Origin: Glaciecola sp964446865
GTDB taxonomy: Bacteria > Pseudomonadota > Gammaproteobacteria > Enterobacterales > Alteromonadaceae
Direction: 5' to 3'
Assembly: GCA_964446865.1 (NCBI GenBank)
Contig: CAYURD010000002.1
Coordinates: forward strand, 1 to 64,000
Length of the DNA stretch: 64,000 nucleotides
Positions 35,269 to 44,727 of this stretch are shown here, piece after piece. The notes beneath the pieces are model-generated. The model was not told the origin of the DNA. It did not search any database and saw only the letters and a program-made list of their open reading frames with translations. Both the position numbers and the translations under genes were made by a program. Position 1 is the stretch's first letter, and each line of letters starts with the position of its first letter.

Positions 35269-36092
35269 AAGCCAAACGACAAGTTTTAGTGTTCACTGAT
35301 TTTGATGGGACCTTACTTGATCATTATTCATATAGTTTTGAAGCCGCAAGGCCGTGTATGGAGCGATTAGCCAAATTAGGGATCCCAATAATTCCTAACA
35401 CCAGTAAGACCTTTGCTGAAATTACGCAAATACAGCTAGAAATGAAGCTTGTTACTCCCTTAGTAAGTGAAAATGGCGCCGCTATCTATATACCCAAAGG
35501 CTTTTTACCTGAAAAGCCCAGAGGCGCCGTTTGGCACAATGGTTATTGGGTGAAACTATTTGCACAAAAACGTAATTATTGGCAAGGGATCATCAAAAAG
35601 ATTGAAGCGGCTCATGTTGGACAATTTGAAGCCTTTGGTGATATGTCAATCGAGCGAATTTGTGAAGTCACGGGCTTAGACGAGCAAAGCGCTTTATTAG
35701 CTTCGCAACGTCAGTTTGGTGAGCCTGTGCTATGGAAAGGAAGTGATGAACAACGTCAGGAATTTGTGAATAAGGCAAAAAAACTAGGCGCTCATCCTTT
35801 ACTGGGTGGTCGTTTTTTGCATATTTGCGGCGACAGCAATAAAGGCAAAGCCCTTAACTGGTTGCTAAATGAATATAGGCGTCAACATGCTACGACCATT
35901 GTATCTAGCATTGCTTTGGGTGATGGTGGAAACGATGTAGACATGCTAGAAGTCGCTGATACGGCGGTAAGGATAAGTTCGCCTACACATGAGCCGCCAA
36001 CATTGGCGCGTACTCAAAAAGTATATACGAGCGTTGCTCATGGTCCAGTGGGATGGGCGGAAGTAATGGACCAATTAATACCCGATTTATAA
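35253..36092 (+). CDS. HAD-family glucosyl/mannosyl-3-phosphoglycerate phosphatase
   Basis: About 279 residues, HAD hydrolase of the MPGP type. The nucleophile is D16 and the acid/base D18 in FTDFDGTLLDH; NTSKTFAEI is motif II; LGDGGNDVDMLEVAD is the metal-binding motif IV. It has the large C2-type cap. The family removes phosphate from mannosyl- or glucosyl-3-phosphoglycerate. With a GT81 synthase next and a GH13 phosphorylase after it, the glucosyl compound is the likely substrate. ATG at 35253 is preferred to a GTG at 35208 (15 extra residues); it overlaps the kinase gene. Confidence 0.85.
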   Translation: MPAPVKAKRQVLVFTDFDGTLLDHYSYSFEAARPCMERLAKLGIPIIPNTSKTFAEITQIQLEMKLVTPLVSENGAAIYIPKGFLPEKPRGAVWHNGYWVKLFAQKRNYWQGIIKKIEAAHVGQFEAFGDMSIERICEVTGLDEQSALLASQRQFGEPVLWKGSDEQRQEFVNKAKKLGAHPLLGGRFLHICGDSNKGKALNWLLNEYRRQHATTIVSSIALGDGGNDVDMLEVADTAVRISSPTHEPPTLARTQKVYTSVAHGPVGWAEVMDQLIPDL

Positions 36093-36106
36093 TTCAAGGA
36101 AAATAT

Positions 36107-37330
36107 ATGGCTGATTTTTATCAAAATGGCATCATAACAACACTACACAATTTAGAAAATCGGCCTATTGAAGAGATAGAAAACGAATTAATCAACTTTT
36201 CGAAAAAGCGCCCAATGGGCTTAATTTTACCAAGTTTGTTTTCAGAATTAGAAGGCAAAGCACTACCTGCTACGATTGAGCATATCAAAAAGGTGCCTTA
36301 TTTAAGTCAAATTGTGATTGGGCTAGATCGTGCCGACAAATCACAGTTTGACTATGCGTTAAAATTCTTTGATGGTTTACCTCAAAATCATCGAGTCTTA
36401 TGGAATGATGGACCTCGCTTAAAAGCGCTAGATGAAGAGCTTCAACGACTGGGTCTTGCGCCAAAAGAAATGGGGAAAGGCCGTAATGTTTGGTATTGCA
36501 TGGGGTATATATTGGCATCTAACAAAGTCGAAAGTGTCGCGCTTCATGATTGTGATATTTTAACCTATGACCGCTCTTTACTCGCCAGGCTTATATACCC
36601 AGTAGCTAATCCACAATTTAACTATGAATTTTGTAAAGGTTTTTATGCCCGTGTGGCTGGTGGTAAAATTAATGGAAGAGTGTCACGTCTGTTGGTGACG
36701 CCACTTCTTCGTGCACTTAAACACACTTTAGGACACAACGAATATTTGGAATTTATGGATAGTTTTCGCTACCCATTAGCCGGTGAATTTTCATTTAGAC
36801 GTGATGTGCTAACCGACCTTCGTATTCCTAGTGATTGGGGCTTAGAAATTGGTGTACTATCTGAAATGCATCGAAATTATGCGCATAACCGTTTATGCCA
36901 GGCTGATATTGCAGACGCTTATGATCACAAGCACCAAGATTTATCCTTGAACAATGACGAAGGTGGGCTTTCGAAGATGTCGATTGATATCACAAAGGCA
37001 CTATTTAGAAAATTGGCAACGCAAGGTACTATTTTCTCGACTGAAACGTTTAGAACCATTAAAGCAACCTACTTCAGGATTGCCTTAGACTTTGTTGAAA
37101 CCTATCACAATGATGCCATCATGAATGGCCTCAAGCTCGACATTCATGCAGAAGAAAAAGCAGTCGAGATGTTTGCTATCAATATTATGAAAGCAGGTAA
37201 AAGCTTTTTAGACAATCCAATGGAAACGCCTTTTATACCCAGCTGGAGTCGCGTGATAAGCGCCAAACCAGATGTCTTAGACTGTTTGAACGAAGCGATA
37301 GAAGCCGACTATAAAGAATTTATGGGGTAG
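36107..37330 (+). CDS. GT81-type glucosyl-3-phosphoglycerate synthase
   Basis: Transfers glucose from a nucleotide sugar to 3-phosphoglycerate, the first step to glucosylglycerate, a compatible solute. About 407 residues. The nucleotide/metal motif is D148-C-D150 in VALHDCDILTYD. RYPLAGEFSFRRDVL and PSDWGLEIGVLSEM are conserved in GpgS/MpgS enzymes. I start at ATG 36107, with AAGGA six to ten bases upstream. It lies 14 bp after the phosphatase gene and two bases before the phosphorylase. Mannose rather than glucose transfer cannot be excluded by sequence alone. Confidence 0.83.
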   Translation: MADFYQNGIITTLHNLENRPIEEIENELINFSKKRPMGLILPSLFSELEGKALPATIEHIKKVPYLSQIVIGLDRADKSQFDYALKFFDGLPQNHRVLWNDGPRLKALDEELQRLGLAPKEMGKGRNVWYCMGYILASNKVESVALHDCDILTYDRSLLARLIYPVANPQFNYEFCKGFYARVAGGKINGRVSRLLVTPLLRALKHTLGHNEYLEFMDSFRYPLAGEFSFRRDVLTDLRIPSDWGLEIGVLSEMHRNYAHNRLCQADIADAYDHKHQDLSLNNDEGGLSKMSIDITKALFRKLATQGTIFSTETFRTIKATYFRIALDFVETYHNDAIMNGLKLDIHAEEKAVEMFAINIMKAGKSFLDNPMETPFIPSWSRVISAKPDVLDCLNEAIEADYKEFMG

Positions 37331-37332
37331 CC

Positions 37333-39150
37333 GTGATAGATAAGAACTCCCCTAACAAAAAGGACATATTGCTTGAAAAAGTAAACCATCACTTGCGCAG
37401 TATTTATATGCAAGATAATGGAACTAGCTTTATTGACAGTCCATATGAATATGATCTCAATACGCTATCGCAGTCACTGTTGTCACGCATGCGCATAGAT
37501 GATGAGTCAAATATTCAAAACCCTAAAGTACATAGTAACCTGTGGAATGAGCAAGACTTGGTGTTAATTACCTATGGCGACTCAATCATTGAGCCTACAC
37601 AAGCCTTAAGCGAGGGCATGAAAAAACCTCCCTTAAAAAGCTTGTATCATTTTTTACAAAAGTACTGCTCAGCAAGCATCAATAATGTGCATATTTTACC
37701 CTTTTTTCCATATAGTTCTGATGATGGTTTTTCAGTCATCGATTATTCGACCGTCAATCAATCATTGGGCGATTGGAATGATGTCAGCGCTATCGCTAAA
37801 GACTTCGGATTAATGGTTGATTTAGTCATCAATCATTGCAGTGCTAGAAGCCGTTGGTTTGAGAATTTTGTAAATCGAGAACATCCGGGCAAAGACTTCT
37901 TTTTCACGGCTGACAAAAATAGTGATGTAACAGCCGTTACCCGTCCTCGCACCAGTAATTTATTAAAAGAAACCGAAACCAGCGAAGGACTTGAATATGT
38001 TTGGTGTACTTTTAGTCACGATCAAGTTGATTTTGATTTTAGAAACCCAGAGGTTTTACTGACCTTTATTGATATTATTCGTTTATATCTCGATAAAGGA
38101 ACCCGTATTTTTAGACTGGATGCGATTGCATTTTTGTGGAAGGAGCTTGGCACAAACTGCATCAATTTACCACAAACGCATGAAGTGGTTCGTTTAATGC
38201 GGACCTTAATAGAACACGCTTCGCCAGACACAATTATCATTACCGAAACTAACATACCGAATAGAGAAAACTTAACGTATTTAGGCAACGCAAACGAAGC
38301 ACATGCCATTTATAACTTTTCATTGCCGCCGCTCTTATTAAATACGCTAATAACAGGCAACTGTACTTATTTAAAAAATTGGTTAATGAGCATGCCACCC
38401 GCTCAAAATGGCACCTTTTATTTTAACTTTATCGCCTCTCACGATGGCATTGGGCTGCGACCTGCAGAAGGTTTGCTTAGTGATGAAGAAATAAATGATT
38501 TGGTCAATTGCATGCAAAGTTTTGGCGGTAAAGTATCATGGCGAACGGCTGATAACGGTCAACAGCGCCCATACGAAATGAATATCGCGCTAATTGATGC
38601 CCTACAAGGTGACCTAGCCGGGCCAGACGAGTATCAAGTCGCTAGGTTTTTATGCGCTCATACCATCATGCTTGGCCTAGAAGGCTTGCCCGGTTTATAC
38701 ATTCACTCATTACTTGGCACAACTAACGACTATGACAAGGTCGCCAATACTGGTCAAAATCGGTCTATTAATCGCCATCGGTGGGATTATGCTTCTTTAA
38801 CAAATGAACTAGACGATGCACACTCGCTGCATCATCAAGTGCTCACACAAATGACACAATTAATATCCATACGAAAAGCACATCGCGCCTTTCATCCAAA
38901 CGCGACACAATTTACATTACAATTAGGTGAAGAAGTATTTGGTTTTTGGCGACAGAGTATTGACCGAAGGCAGAGTATTTTTTGTATTTCTAATATATCC
39001 AAAAACCATCAAACTATTCGCCTGTCAGACATCAACTTAATAGGTACCGACAGTTGGGTAGACTTACTTACTCAACAACCCATAGAAAGCCAATTAGACG
39101 ATTTATGTTTGGCACCTTATCAGAGCGCGTGGATTTCAAATAAATATTAG
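37333..39150 (+). CDS. GH13_18 sugar phosphorylase, probable glucosylglycerate phosphorylase
   Basis: 605 residues, sucrose-phosphorylase-like. Catalytic residues expected from the family are visible: nucleophile D263 (FRLDAIAFLWKE), acid/base E305 (IIITETNIPNRE) and transition-state stabiliser D371 (ASHDGIGLRPAEG). True sucrose phosphorylases are about 490 residues; the longer enzymes of this subfamily include glucosylglycerate phosphorylase, and the gene's place behind the synthase and phosphatase favours that: glucosylglycerate plus phosphate gives glucose-1-phosphate plus glycerate. GTG start two bases after the synthase stop. Followed by a strong terminator. Confidence 0.82.
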   Translation: MIDKNSPNKKDILLEKVNHHLRSIYMQDNGTSFIDSPYEYDLNTLSQSLLSRMRIDDESNIQNPKVHSNLWNEQDLVLITYGDSIIEPTQALSEGMKKPPLKSLYHFLQKYCSASINNVHILPFFPYSSDDGFSVIDYSTVNQSLGDWNDVSAIAKDFGLMVDLVINHCSARSRWFENFVNREHPGKDFFFTADKNSDVTAVTRPRTSNLLKETETSEGLEYVWCTFSHDQVDFDFRNPEVLLTFIDIIRLYLDKGTRIFRLDAIAFLWKELGTNCINLPQTHEVVRLMRTLIEHASPDTIIITETNIPNRENLTYLGNANEAHAIYNFSLPPLLLNTLITGNCTYLKNWLMSMPPAQNGTFYFNFIASHDGIGLRPAEGLLSDEEINDLVNCMQSFGGKVSWRTADNGQQRPYEMNIALIDALQGDLAGPDEYQVARFLCAHTIMLGLEGLPGLYIHSLLGTTNDYDKVANTGQNRSINRHRWDYASLTNELDDAHSLHHQVLTQMTQLISIRKAHRAFHPNATQFTLQLGEEVFGFWRQSIDRRQSIFCISNISKNHQTIRLSDINLIGTDSWVDLLTQQPIESQLDDLCLAPYQSAWISNKY

Positions 39151-39171
39151 GGCTTATTTTGCTTAGCCATA

Positions 39172-39199
39172 AAAAAGGCGGCTTAATAGCCGCCTTTTT
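39172..39199. terminator. Bidirectional terminator after the glucosylglycerate genes
   Basis: AAAAAGGCGGCT and AGCCGCCTTTTT form a strong GC-rich stem around the four-base loop TAAT, with T-runs on both strands, between convergent genes. Confidence 0.93.
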
Positions 39200-39214
39200 C
39201 GTTTGGGTAGATAT

Positions 39215-40045
39215 TTATACGAATTTTCGTTCGCGTTTTGTTTCGATGGCCTCAATATAGCCATGCCATGTCGCGTAGCCCAATAGCGGCATAATCACGA
39301 TAAACGCAAAGAAGAAAGTGACAAATCCTAAAAATACTGAGAATGCGATAACGCACGCCCATACAAACATTGGCAGTCGATTTTTCCATACAGCATTCAT
39401 ACTGGTAAGTACCGCGGTCGCTAAATCAACTTTACGCTCTAATAAAATGGGTTGTGTGAATGCACTCATAAAGAACACCAACACACAAAAACCAGCGCCC
39501 ACAATTGTACCAAGGGTTAAAAATGGCCAAAGGTTAATAAAATCATTTTCAAGATATGGCGGCACTAAAGCATGGATTAAGCTTGCTACGCGCAGCCAAA
39601 ATATCATTAATACCATCAATAAAATGCCAAAACCCCACTCATTCACTGCATTTCTAGACATAGCCTTAAGTGAGTGTCGTAGCGAGGGTTTGTGTTGCTT
39701 CTCAAATTGCCACGATACATCGTATAGCCCTGCCGCTAAATATGGCCCTAAAAGCATAAAGCAAATCATGGCCGGAAAAATAACAAGATAAAAACCTGAA
39801 ATATTGACTAAAGCCGCGATACCCCAAGGAATTAAGGTAAAAATAAGACCATATGTTAAGCTAATCGTTTTTGCTTGTTTAAAATCTTTGATCGCCAAAG
39901 CAATCCACTTAAAACAGGCAAACTTGTCTAATTGTGCACTAGGAATAACTCGAGCAATACCGCTTGTGGTAATGGCGTTTTGGTCAAGCTCAGCATCATC
40001 GTTTTTTGATACCGGAATATCTGCTTGTTCAACATTTTCTGACAT
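39215..40045 (-). CDS. DUF2189 multi-pass membrane protein
   Basis: 276 residues. A polar N-terminus (about 45 residues) is followed by about six membrane helices, including LTYGLIFTLIPWGIAALVNISGFY and FVTFFFAFIVIMPLLGYATWH. The helix arrangement and the segment MFVWACVIAFSVFLGFVTFF fit the DUF2189 family of proteobacterial membrane proteins. Function unknown. It stands alone, convergent with the glucosylglycerate genes and separated by the shared terminator. Confidence 0.78.
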   Translation of the reverse strand: MSENVEQADIPVSKNDDAELDQNAITTSGIARVIPSAQLDKFACFKWIALAIKDFKQAKTISLTYGLIFTLIPWGIAALVNISGFYLVIFPAMICFMLLGPYLAAGLYDVSWQFEKQHKPSLRHSLKAMSRNAVNEWGFGILLMVLMIFWLRVASLIHALVPPYLENDFINLWPFLTLGTIVGAGFCVLVFFMSAFTQPILLERKVDLATAVLTSMNAVWKNRLPMFVWACVIAFSVFLGFVTFFFAFIVIMPLLGYATWHGYIEAIETKRERKFV

Positions 40046-40160
40046 GTGTTTCCCCCACCTTAGGGCTAGATTGAGATTGCATTGAAAATATAAACATTTT
40101 TATAAAAAGATGTTCACAATCTTTATACTATGCTTCCTCAATAAGAAGGTCAAAACTTAA

Positions 40161-40691
40161 TCACAATTTATTGATTTCAATCAAATTCCACCTGATAGGC
40201 CCTTTAAAGAACTCACTTAAAAACACATTTAAATCACTAAAGCTCGTGATGTCAGCACTGCTACCTAATAACACTTCAGCAACAAACTTGTGGCAGTTTT
40301 GATTAAGCAAATGATAGTCAAGTAGCGAATATAAAAGGCTCCTTGCTTTTTCAGCCGCCGCTTTATTTGCATACGCTCGGTTGGATTGATTAGCAGCAAT
40401 ATAAATTTTGTTACCACTTCGGTCACCTAAAAACCTTTGCGGTGATACACATCGAACAAGACCATTGCCCGCTAATTCATATATATTGCCATCAACCCAA
40501 ATACCCGTGTGATCAAGGACGCCATATATCCCGCAGGCAACAATACTGCCGTTTTTAGGCGCACTGCTATAGGGGCTATCGCCGGGTAAAGCATCAACAA
40601 TGTTTTCGCGCTTTAAATACGCACTGTTAGCTTTGTTAGCAGCATAAGCACTAAGTGCTGCTGCACCAAGCCAAATTAAGGGGGCTGGCAT
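40161..40691 (-). CDS. LRAT-like (NlpC/P60-fold) small protein
   Basis: 176 residues. A short hydrophobic N-terminus (about residues 5-20) may be a membrane anchor. H61 in LDHTGIWVDGNIYELAG and C133 in NQNCHKFVAEVLLG form the His...Asn-Cys arrangement of lecithin-retinol-acyltransferase-like, circularly permuted papain-fold proteins. Such proteins are acyltransferases, phospholipases or amidases in known cases; the substrate here is unknown. GGAG lies seven bases before the ATG. It stands alone on its strand, divergent from alaA. Confidence 0.68.
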   Translation of the reverse strand: MPAPLIWLGAAALSAYAANKANSAYLKRENIVDALPGDSPYSSAPKNGSIVACGIYGVLDHTGIWVDGNIYELAGNGLVRCVSPQRFLGDRSGNKIYIAANQSNRAYANKAAAEKARSLLYSLLDYHLLNQNCHKFVAEVLLGSSADITSFSDLNVFLSEFFKGPIRWNLIEINKL

Positions 40692-40868
40692 ACAAATCTC
40701 CGCTGGTTAATTTTCACATAATAAAGATAGCGCTTAAGGCCTGATTTTCCTATCATCAAATTGTTTCAAAACTTTACTTAACACTGAGATAGCATTGGTT
40801 TATTCTTAGAGCGGTAACTCATCAATAGGTTCACGCCTTTTTATAACGCAAAATAACGCAGACATTTC

Positions 40869-42086
40869 ATGCAAAACATTAATCAGTCCAAAAAACTAGC
40901 CAATGTATGTTACGACATCCGTGGTCCAATTTTAGCAACGGCAAATAAGATGGAAGAAGCCGGCGAGCGGATACTCAAACTTAACATTGGTAACCCTGCC
41001 CCTTTTGGTTTTGAAACACCTGATGACATTTTAAAAGACGTCATACGCCAATTACCTAGTGCGCAAGGCTATTCAGACGCACAGGGGATATACAGCGCGA
41101 GAGTTGCCGTCATGCAGTACTATCAGCAAAAAGGTATTGCTAATATAGATATTAAAGACGTGTATTTAGGCAACGGCGTGAGTGAAATGATTACCATGTC
41201 GATGCAAGCCCTGCTTGATAGTGGCGACGAAGTCTTAATTCCAAGCCCTGATTACCCATTGTGGACTGCTGCGGTTAATTTATCATCTGGCAATGCAGTG
41301 CATTATCGCTGTGATGAAAGTGCTAATTGGTTTCCGGACCTTAACGATATTGAGTCAAAAATTACTGCACAGACCAAAGCAATCGTATTGATTAACCCTA
41401 ATAATCCAACGGGTGCGGTCTATTCAAAAGCCTTGTTGCAAGATGTAGTAAAACTTGCGCGTAAACATAACTTGATTATCTTCAGCGACGAAATATACGA
41501 CAAAGTGTTATACGATGATGCCCAGCACACTTGCATTGCCTCATTGGCTCCTGACCTTTTTTGCGTGACGTTTAGTGGCTTGTCAAAAAATTATCGAGTG
41601 GCTGGCTTTAGAGCGGGTTGGTTATTGGTAAGTGGAAACAAAAAAGCGGCGGCGAGTTATATCGAAGGTTTGACTGTGCTCTCGTCTATGCGAATGTGTT
41701 CAAACGTCCCTTGCCAACATGCTATCCAAACTGCACTTGGTGGGTATCAGAGTATTAATGATTTGGTAAACGGTGATGGTCGCTTAATCACCCAACGTAA
41801 TATCGCCGTTGAAGGCTTAAATAATATAGACGGTATCTCATGCGTTACGCCTAAGGGCGCAATGTATTGTTTTGCTAAAGTTGACGCCAAAAAGTTCAAT
41901 GTCAGCAGCGACGTAAATTTGATACTTGATTTATTAAAAGACAAGAAGATACTGCTTGTTCATGGCAGCGCATTTAACTTGCACGACGGTTGCTATTTTA
42001 GACTGGTATTTTTGCCCAATAAAGATATTTTGATGCCCGCACTTGCTGACATCAACGCGTTTTTTAAGAAGTATCGACAAAGCTAA
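40869..42086 (+). CDS. alaA: Alanine aminotransferase AlaA
   Basis: PLP class I aminotransferase making alanine from pyruvate with glutamate. 405 residues, same as E. coli AlaA, and very close to it: KLANVCYDIRGPILATANK, LNIGNPAPFGF, NPNNPTGAVYSK, and the PLP lysine in FSGLSKNYRVAGFRAGW. The high similarity across the whole length separates it from AspC-like relatives. It is transcribed alone, preceded by about 175 bp with no recognised regulatory site. Confidence 0.93.
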   Translation: MQNINQSKKLANVCYDIRGPILATANKMEEAGERILKLNIGNPAPFGFETPDDILKDVIRQLPSAQGYSDAQGIYSARVAVMQYYQQKGIANIDIKDVYLGNGVSEMITMSMQALLDSGDEVLIPSPDYPLWTAAVNLSSGNAVHYRCDESANWFPDLNDIESKITAQTKAIVLINPNNPTGAVYSKALLQDVVKLARKHNLIIFSDEIYDKVLYDDAQHTCIASLAPDLFCVTFSGLSKNYRVAGFRAGWLLVSGNKKAAASYIEGLTVLSSMRMCSNVPCQHAIQTALGGYQSINDLVNGDGRLITQRNIAVEGLNNIDGISCVTPKGAMYCFAKVDAKKFNVSSDVNLILDLLKDKKILLVHGSAFNLHDGCYFRLVFLPNKDILMPALADINAFFKKYRQS

Positions 42087-42219
42087 CATTGATTGAATAA
42101 ATTGATTTAAGTCTCACTAATTACGGTGCAGTAATCTAAATTTCTTATTAGTTGCCATTTTATTAGCAAATTCAAGTATTAAGCTGTAGACTCGACTAAA
42201 ACTACAAATGGATTGACCT

Positions 42220-44727
42220 ATGACTGATTCAGCTATCTCACATTTGCCTACACACATTGTTGCAATTGGGGTATCAGCCGGCGGGCTTGAAGCCTTAGAG
42301 AGCTTTTTTAATGCAGTAGATGACGACTTAGGTTGTGCCTACATTGTCATACAGCATTTATCTCCAGATTTTAAAAGTATGATGGACCAACTACTTTCCA
42401 AATATACTAATATGGAAATAGTACAAGCTGAAGACGGTCAAACACTAAATTCTAATAAAGTGTATTTGGTCCCTGCCGGAAAATCCTTGCGCATCGTAGA
42501 CGGTGAAATTGCACTGCAAGAGCTCCCCAAAGAAAACCGTATCAATCTTCCTATTAACGCCATTTTCGCTAATTTAGCCAAAGAGTCTGACGTCGGTCTT
42601 ATTGGTATTATATTGTCTGGAACGGGTTCAGATGGCTGTCGTGGTATTGTTGCTATGAAGGAAATGGGCGCACTCGTTATCGCCCAAGACCCAGCAGAAG
42701 CGCAGTTTGATGGTATGCCACAAAACGCGATTGGGACTGGTGCTGTAGACTTTGTCTTAAAAACAGACGAAATGCCAGAATACATAAGAAATTATGTATC
42801 TCACCCTTTGGCAAGTGCTGAATCAGAAACGTTTAAATACCATTTATCTCAAAATACCGACGTTCTTCGTAAAATACTTATATTGATTCAAGACAAAACA
42901 GGGCTTGATTTTAAAGCGTATAAAGAATCAACCGTTTCTAGACGGATTAAGCACCGCATTAGCATTCATAATATGGTGTCGTTGAGCGAATATTGGGAAT
43001 ATTTGCAGCATAACGAAGATGAAATAGAGTTAGTAAAACAAGATTTGTTAATTGGTGTTACGCGTTTTTTCCGCGATAAAGAAGCATGGGAAAGAATTAA
43101 AGAGACAGTCGTTGTGCCACTACTAGAGAACTCTAAACACGGAAAACCAATCCGCGTTTGGAGTGCGGGTTGTTCTACTGGTGAAGAGGCTTACACGCTA
43201 GCAATGTTATTTGATGCAACCATGGGTGAAATGGGCATAGAACGAACGGTTAAAGTATTTGCCAGCGATATTGACCAGATATCGATTAACTACGCAGGTA
43301 ACGGTATTTACCCTTCTAGCATAAGTGACGAGCTTTCCCCAGAATTTTTATCTAAATATTTTAATCAGTTAACCGATGGCGAATTTCAAGTCAGTAAAGA
43401 ATTGCGCGCTAAAGTGGTATTCGCCATTCATAACATGATTGAAGATCCTCCTTTCTCGAACATGAATTTTGTAAGTTGTCGAAATGCGATGATTTACTTT
43501 CAACAAGCAGCACAACAAAAAGCAATGGCATTTTTTCACTTTTCTTTGATAAAAGACGGCTATTTGGTTTTGGGTAGTTCTGAATCTCCAGGAAAATTTT
43601 CTAGTTATTTTCCGGCTGTAGATTCGAGTAATCGAATTTATCAAAAGAAAAGCGAAGCACGTATACCGATTGCTCAAATATCGGGCAGTGGCTTACGTAA
43701 ATCGGGTTATGAGTTAAGAAGTATTCCTCAATTTGTTGAACGTATTAACCGGCGAATCGTAAAGCCTAAGTCTAAGTCTGTTGGGATAGATCAGCTTCAA
43801 GAACATTATTTACCGCCCACTTTTATCTTAAATACAAAACTGCAAACTGTTTTTTCGTACGGCGATACCAGTGCTTTTACAGAAAAACTTCGACCCGGCG
43901 AAATTACGAATGACATTTCTGAAATAGTCAAAAATGAGATTGTCAGTAGCGTATTATCTGCCGCCCATGAAGTTATTCGTGAAGGTAATAAGGTAGTAAT
44001 GAGAAATGTGTTACAAAGCGAAAAGGACGTTTATTCTATCAGCTGCTTTTCATTTTTAGATACCGACTCCACTGAGCGTTTTATCGCGTTAAGTTTCTTA
44101 AAAAGTAGTGAAGTTGACAGCGAAGAAAGCAATGAGGTGTCGGTTTACACCCCTGATGAGCAATCACAGCAACGTATCATCGAGTTAGAAACCGCTTACG
44201 TAGAATGCCAACGCATGTACCGTGAAGCACTTGAAGATTTAGATTCAACAAGTGAAGAACTACAAACATCAAACGAAGAATTGATGGCGGCAAACGAAGA
44301 ATTACAATCGACCAACGAAGAGTTACAGTCGGTTAACGAAGAGTTGTACACCGTAAACTCTGAGTATCAACAAAAAATTGTTGAATTGACCGACACTAAC
44401 AACGATTTAGAAAACTTGCTAAACGCCACCGATTTGGCGGTATTGTTTTTAGATGCAGATTTAAATATCCGACGATACACGCGCCCTATTCGCAATTTCA
44501 TCAACATTATGGATTTTGATTTAAATCGACCATTTAATGATTTATCACTGAAATTTAAAATGGATGACATTCACGATATTGTTGCCAAAGTGAATAAAGA
44601 AGCTAAATCACACTACAGCGTTATTGATTTTGAAGATACACATGGTATCGAAATATCGATAAGTCCTTATTCAATCGGAAAAGATACACAAGGTGTGGTT
44701 ATTTCGATGCGAGAAAAGGGTAATTAG
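42220..44727 (+). CDS. CheB-CheR fusion with coiled coil and PAS domain, no kinase
   Basis: 835 residues. Residues 8-190 are a CheB methylesterase domain with triad S19 (GVSAGG), H46 (IQHLSP) and D138 (GTGSDG). Residues 215-475 are a CheR methyltransferase with SAM motif WSAGCSTGEEAYTLA near 313 and NMIEDPPFSNMNFVSCRN. Around 645-720 is a heptad-like coiled coil with repeated NEEL, then a PAS domain (about 735-825) ends the protein. Related proteins usually continue into a histidine kinase or GGDEF/EAL output; here the stop is clean and no such domain follows. The stop overlaps the next gene by one base. Confidence 0.9.
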   Translation: MTDSAISHLPTHIVAIGVSAGGLEALESFFNAVDDDLGCAYIVIQHLSPDFKSMMDQLLSKYTNMEIVQAEDGQTLNSNKVYLVPAGKSLRIVDGEIALQELPKENRINLPINAIFANLAKESDVGLIGIILSGTGSDGCRGIVAMKEMGALVIAQDPAEAQFDGMPQNAIGTGAVDFVLKTDEMPEYIRNYVSHPLASAESETFKYHLSQNTDVLRKILILIQDKTGLDFKAYKESTVSRRIKHRISIHNMVSLSEYWEYLQHNEDEIELVKQDLLIGVTRFFRDKEAWERIKETVVVPLLENSKHGKPIRVWSAGCSTGEEAYTLAMLFDATMGEMGIERTVKVFASDIDQISINYAGNGIYPSSISDELSPEFLSKYFNQLTDGEFQVSKELRAKVVFAIHNMIEDPPFSNMNFVSCRNAMIYFQQAAQQKAMAFFHFSLIKDGYLVLGSSESPGKFSSYFPAVDSSNRIYQKKSEARIPIAQISGSGLRKSGYELRSIPQFVERINRRIVKPKSKSVGIDQLQEHYLPPTFILNTKLQTVFSYGDTSAFTEKLRPGEITNDISEIVKNEIVSSVLSAAHEVIREGNKVVMRNVLQSEKDVYSISCFSFLDTDSTERFIALSFLKSSEVDSEESNEVSVYTPDEQSQQRIIELETAYVECQRMYREALEDLDSTSEELQTSNEELMAANEELQSTNEELQSVNEELYTVNSEYQQKIVELTDTNNDLENLLNATDLAVLFLDADLNIRRYTRPIRNFINIMDFDLNRPFNDLSLKFKMDDIHDIVAKVNKEAKSHYSVIDFEDTHGIEISISPYSIGKDTQGVVISMREKGN

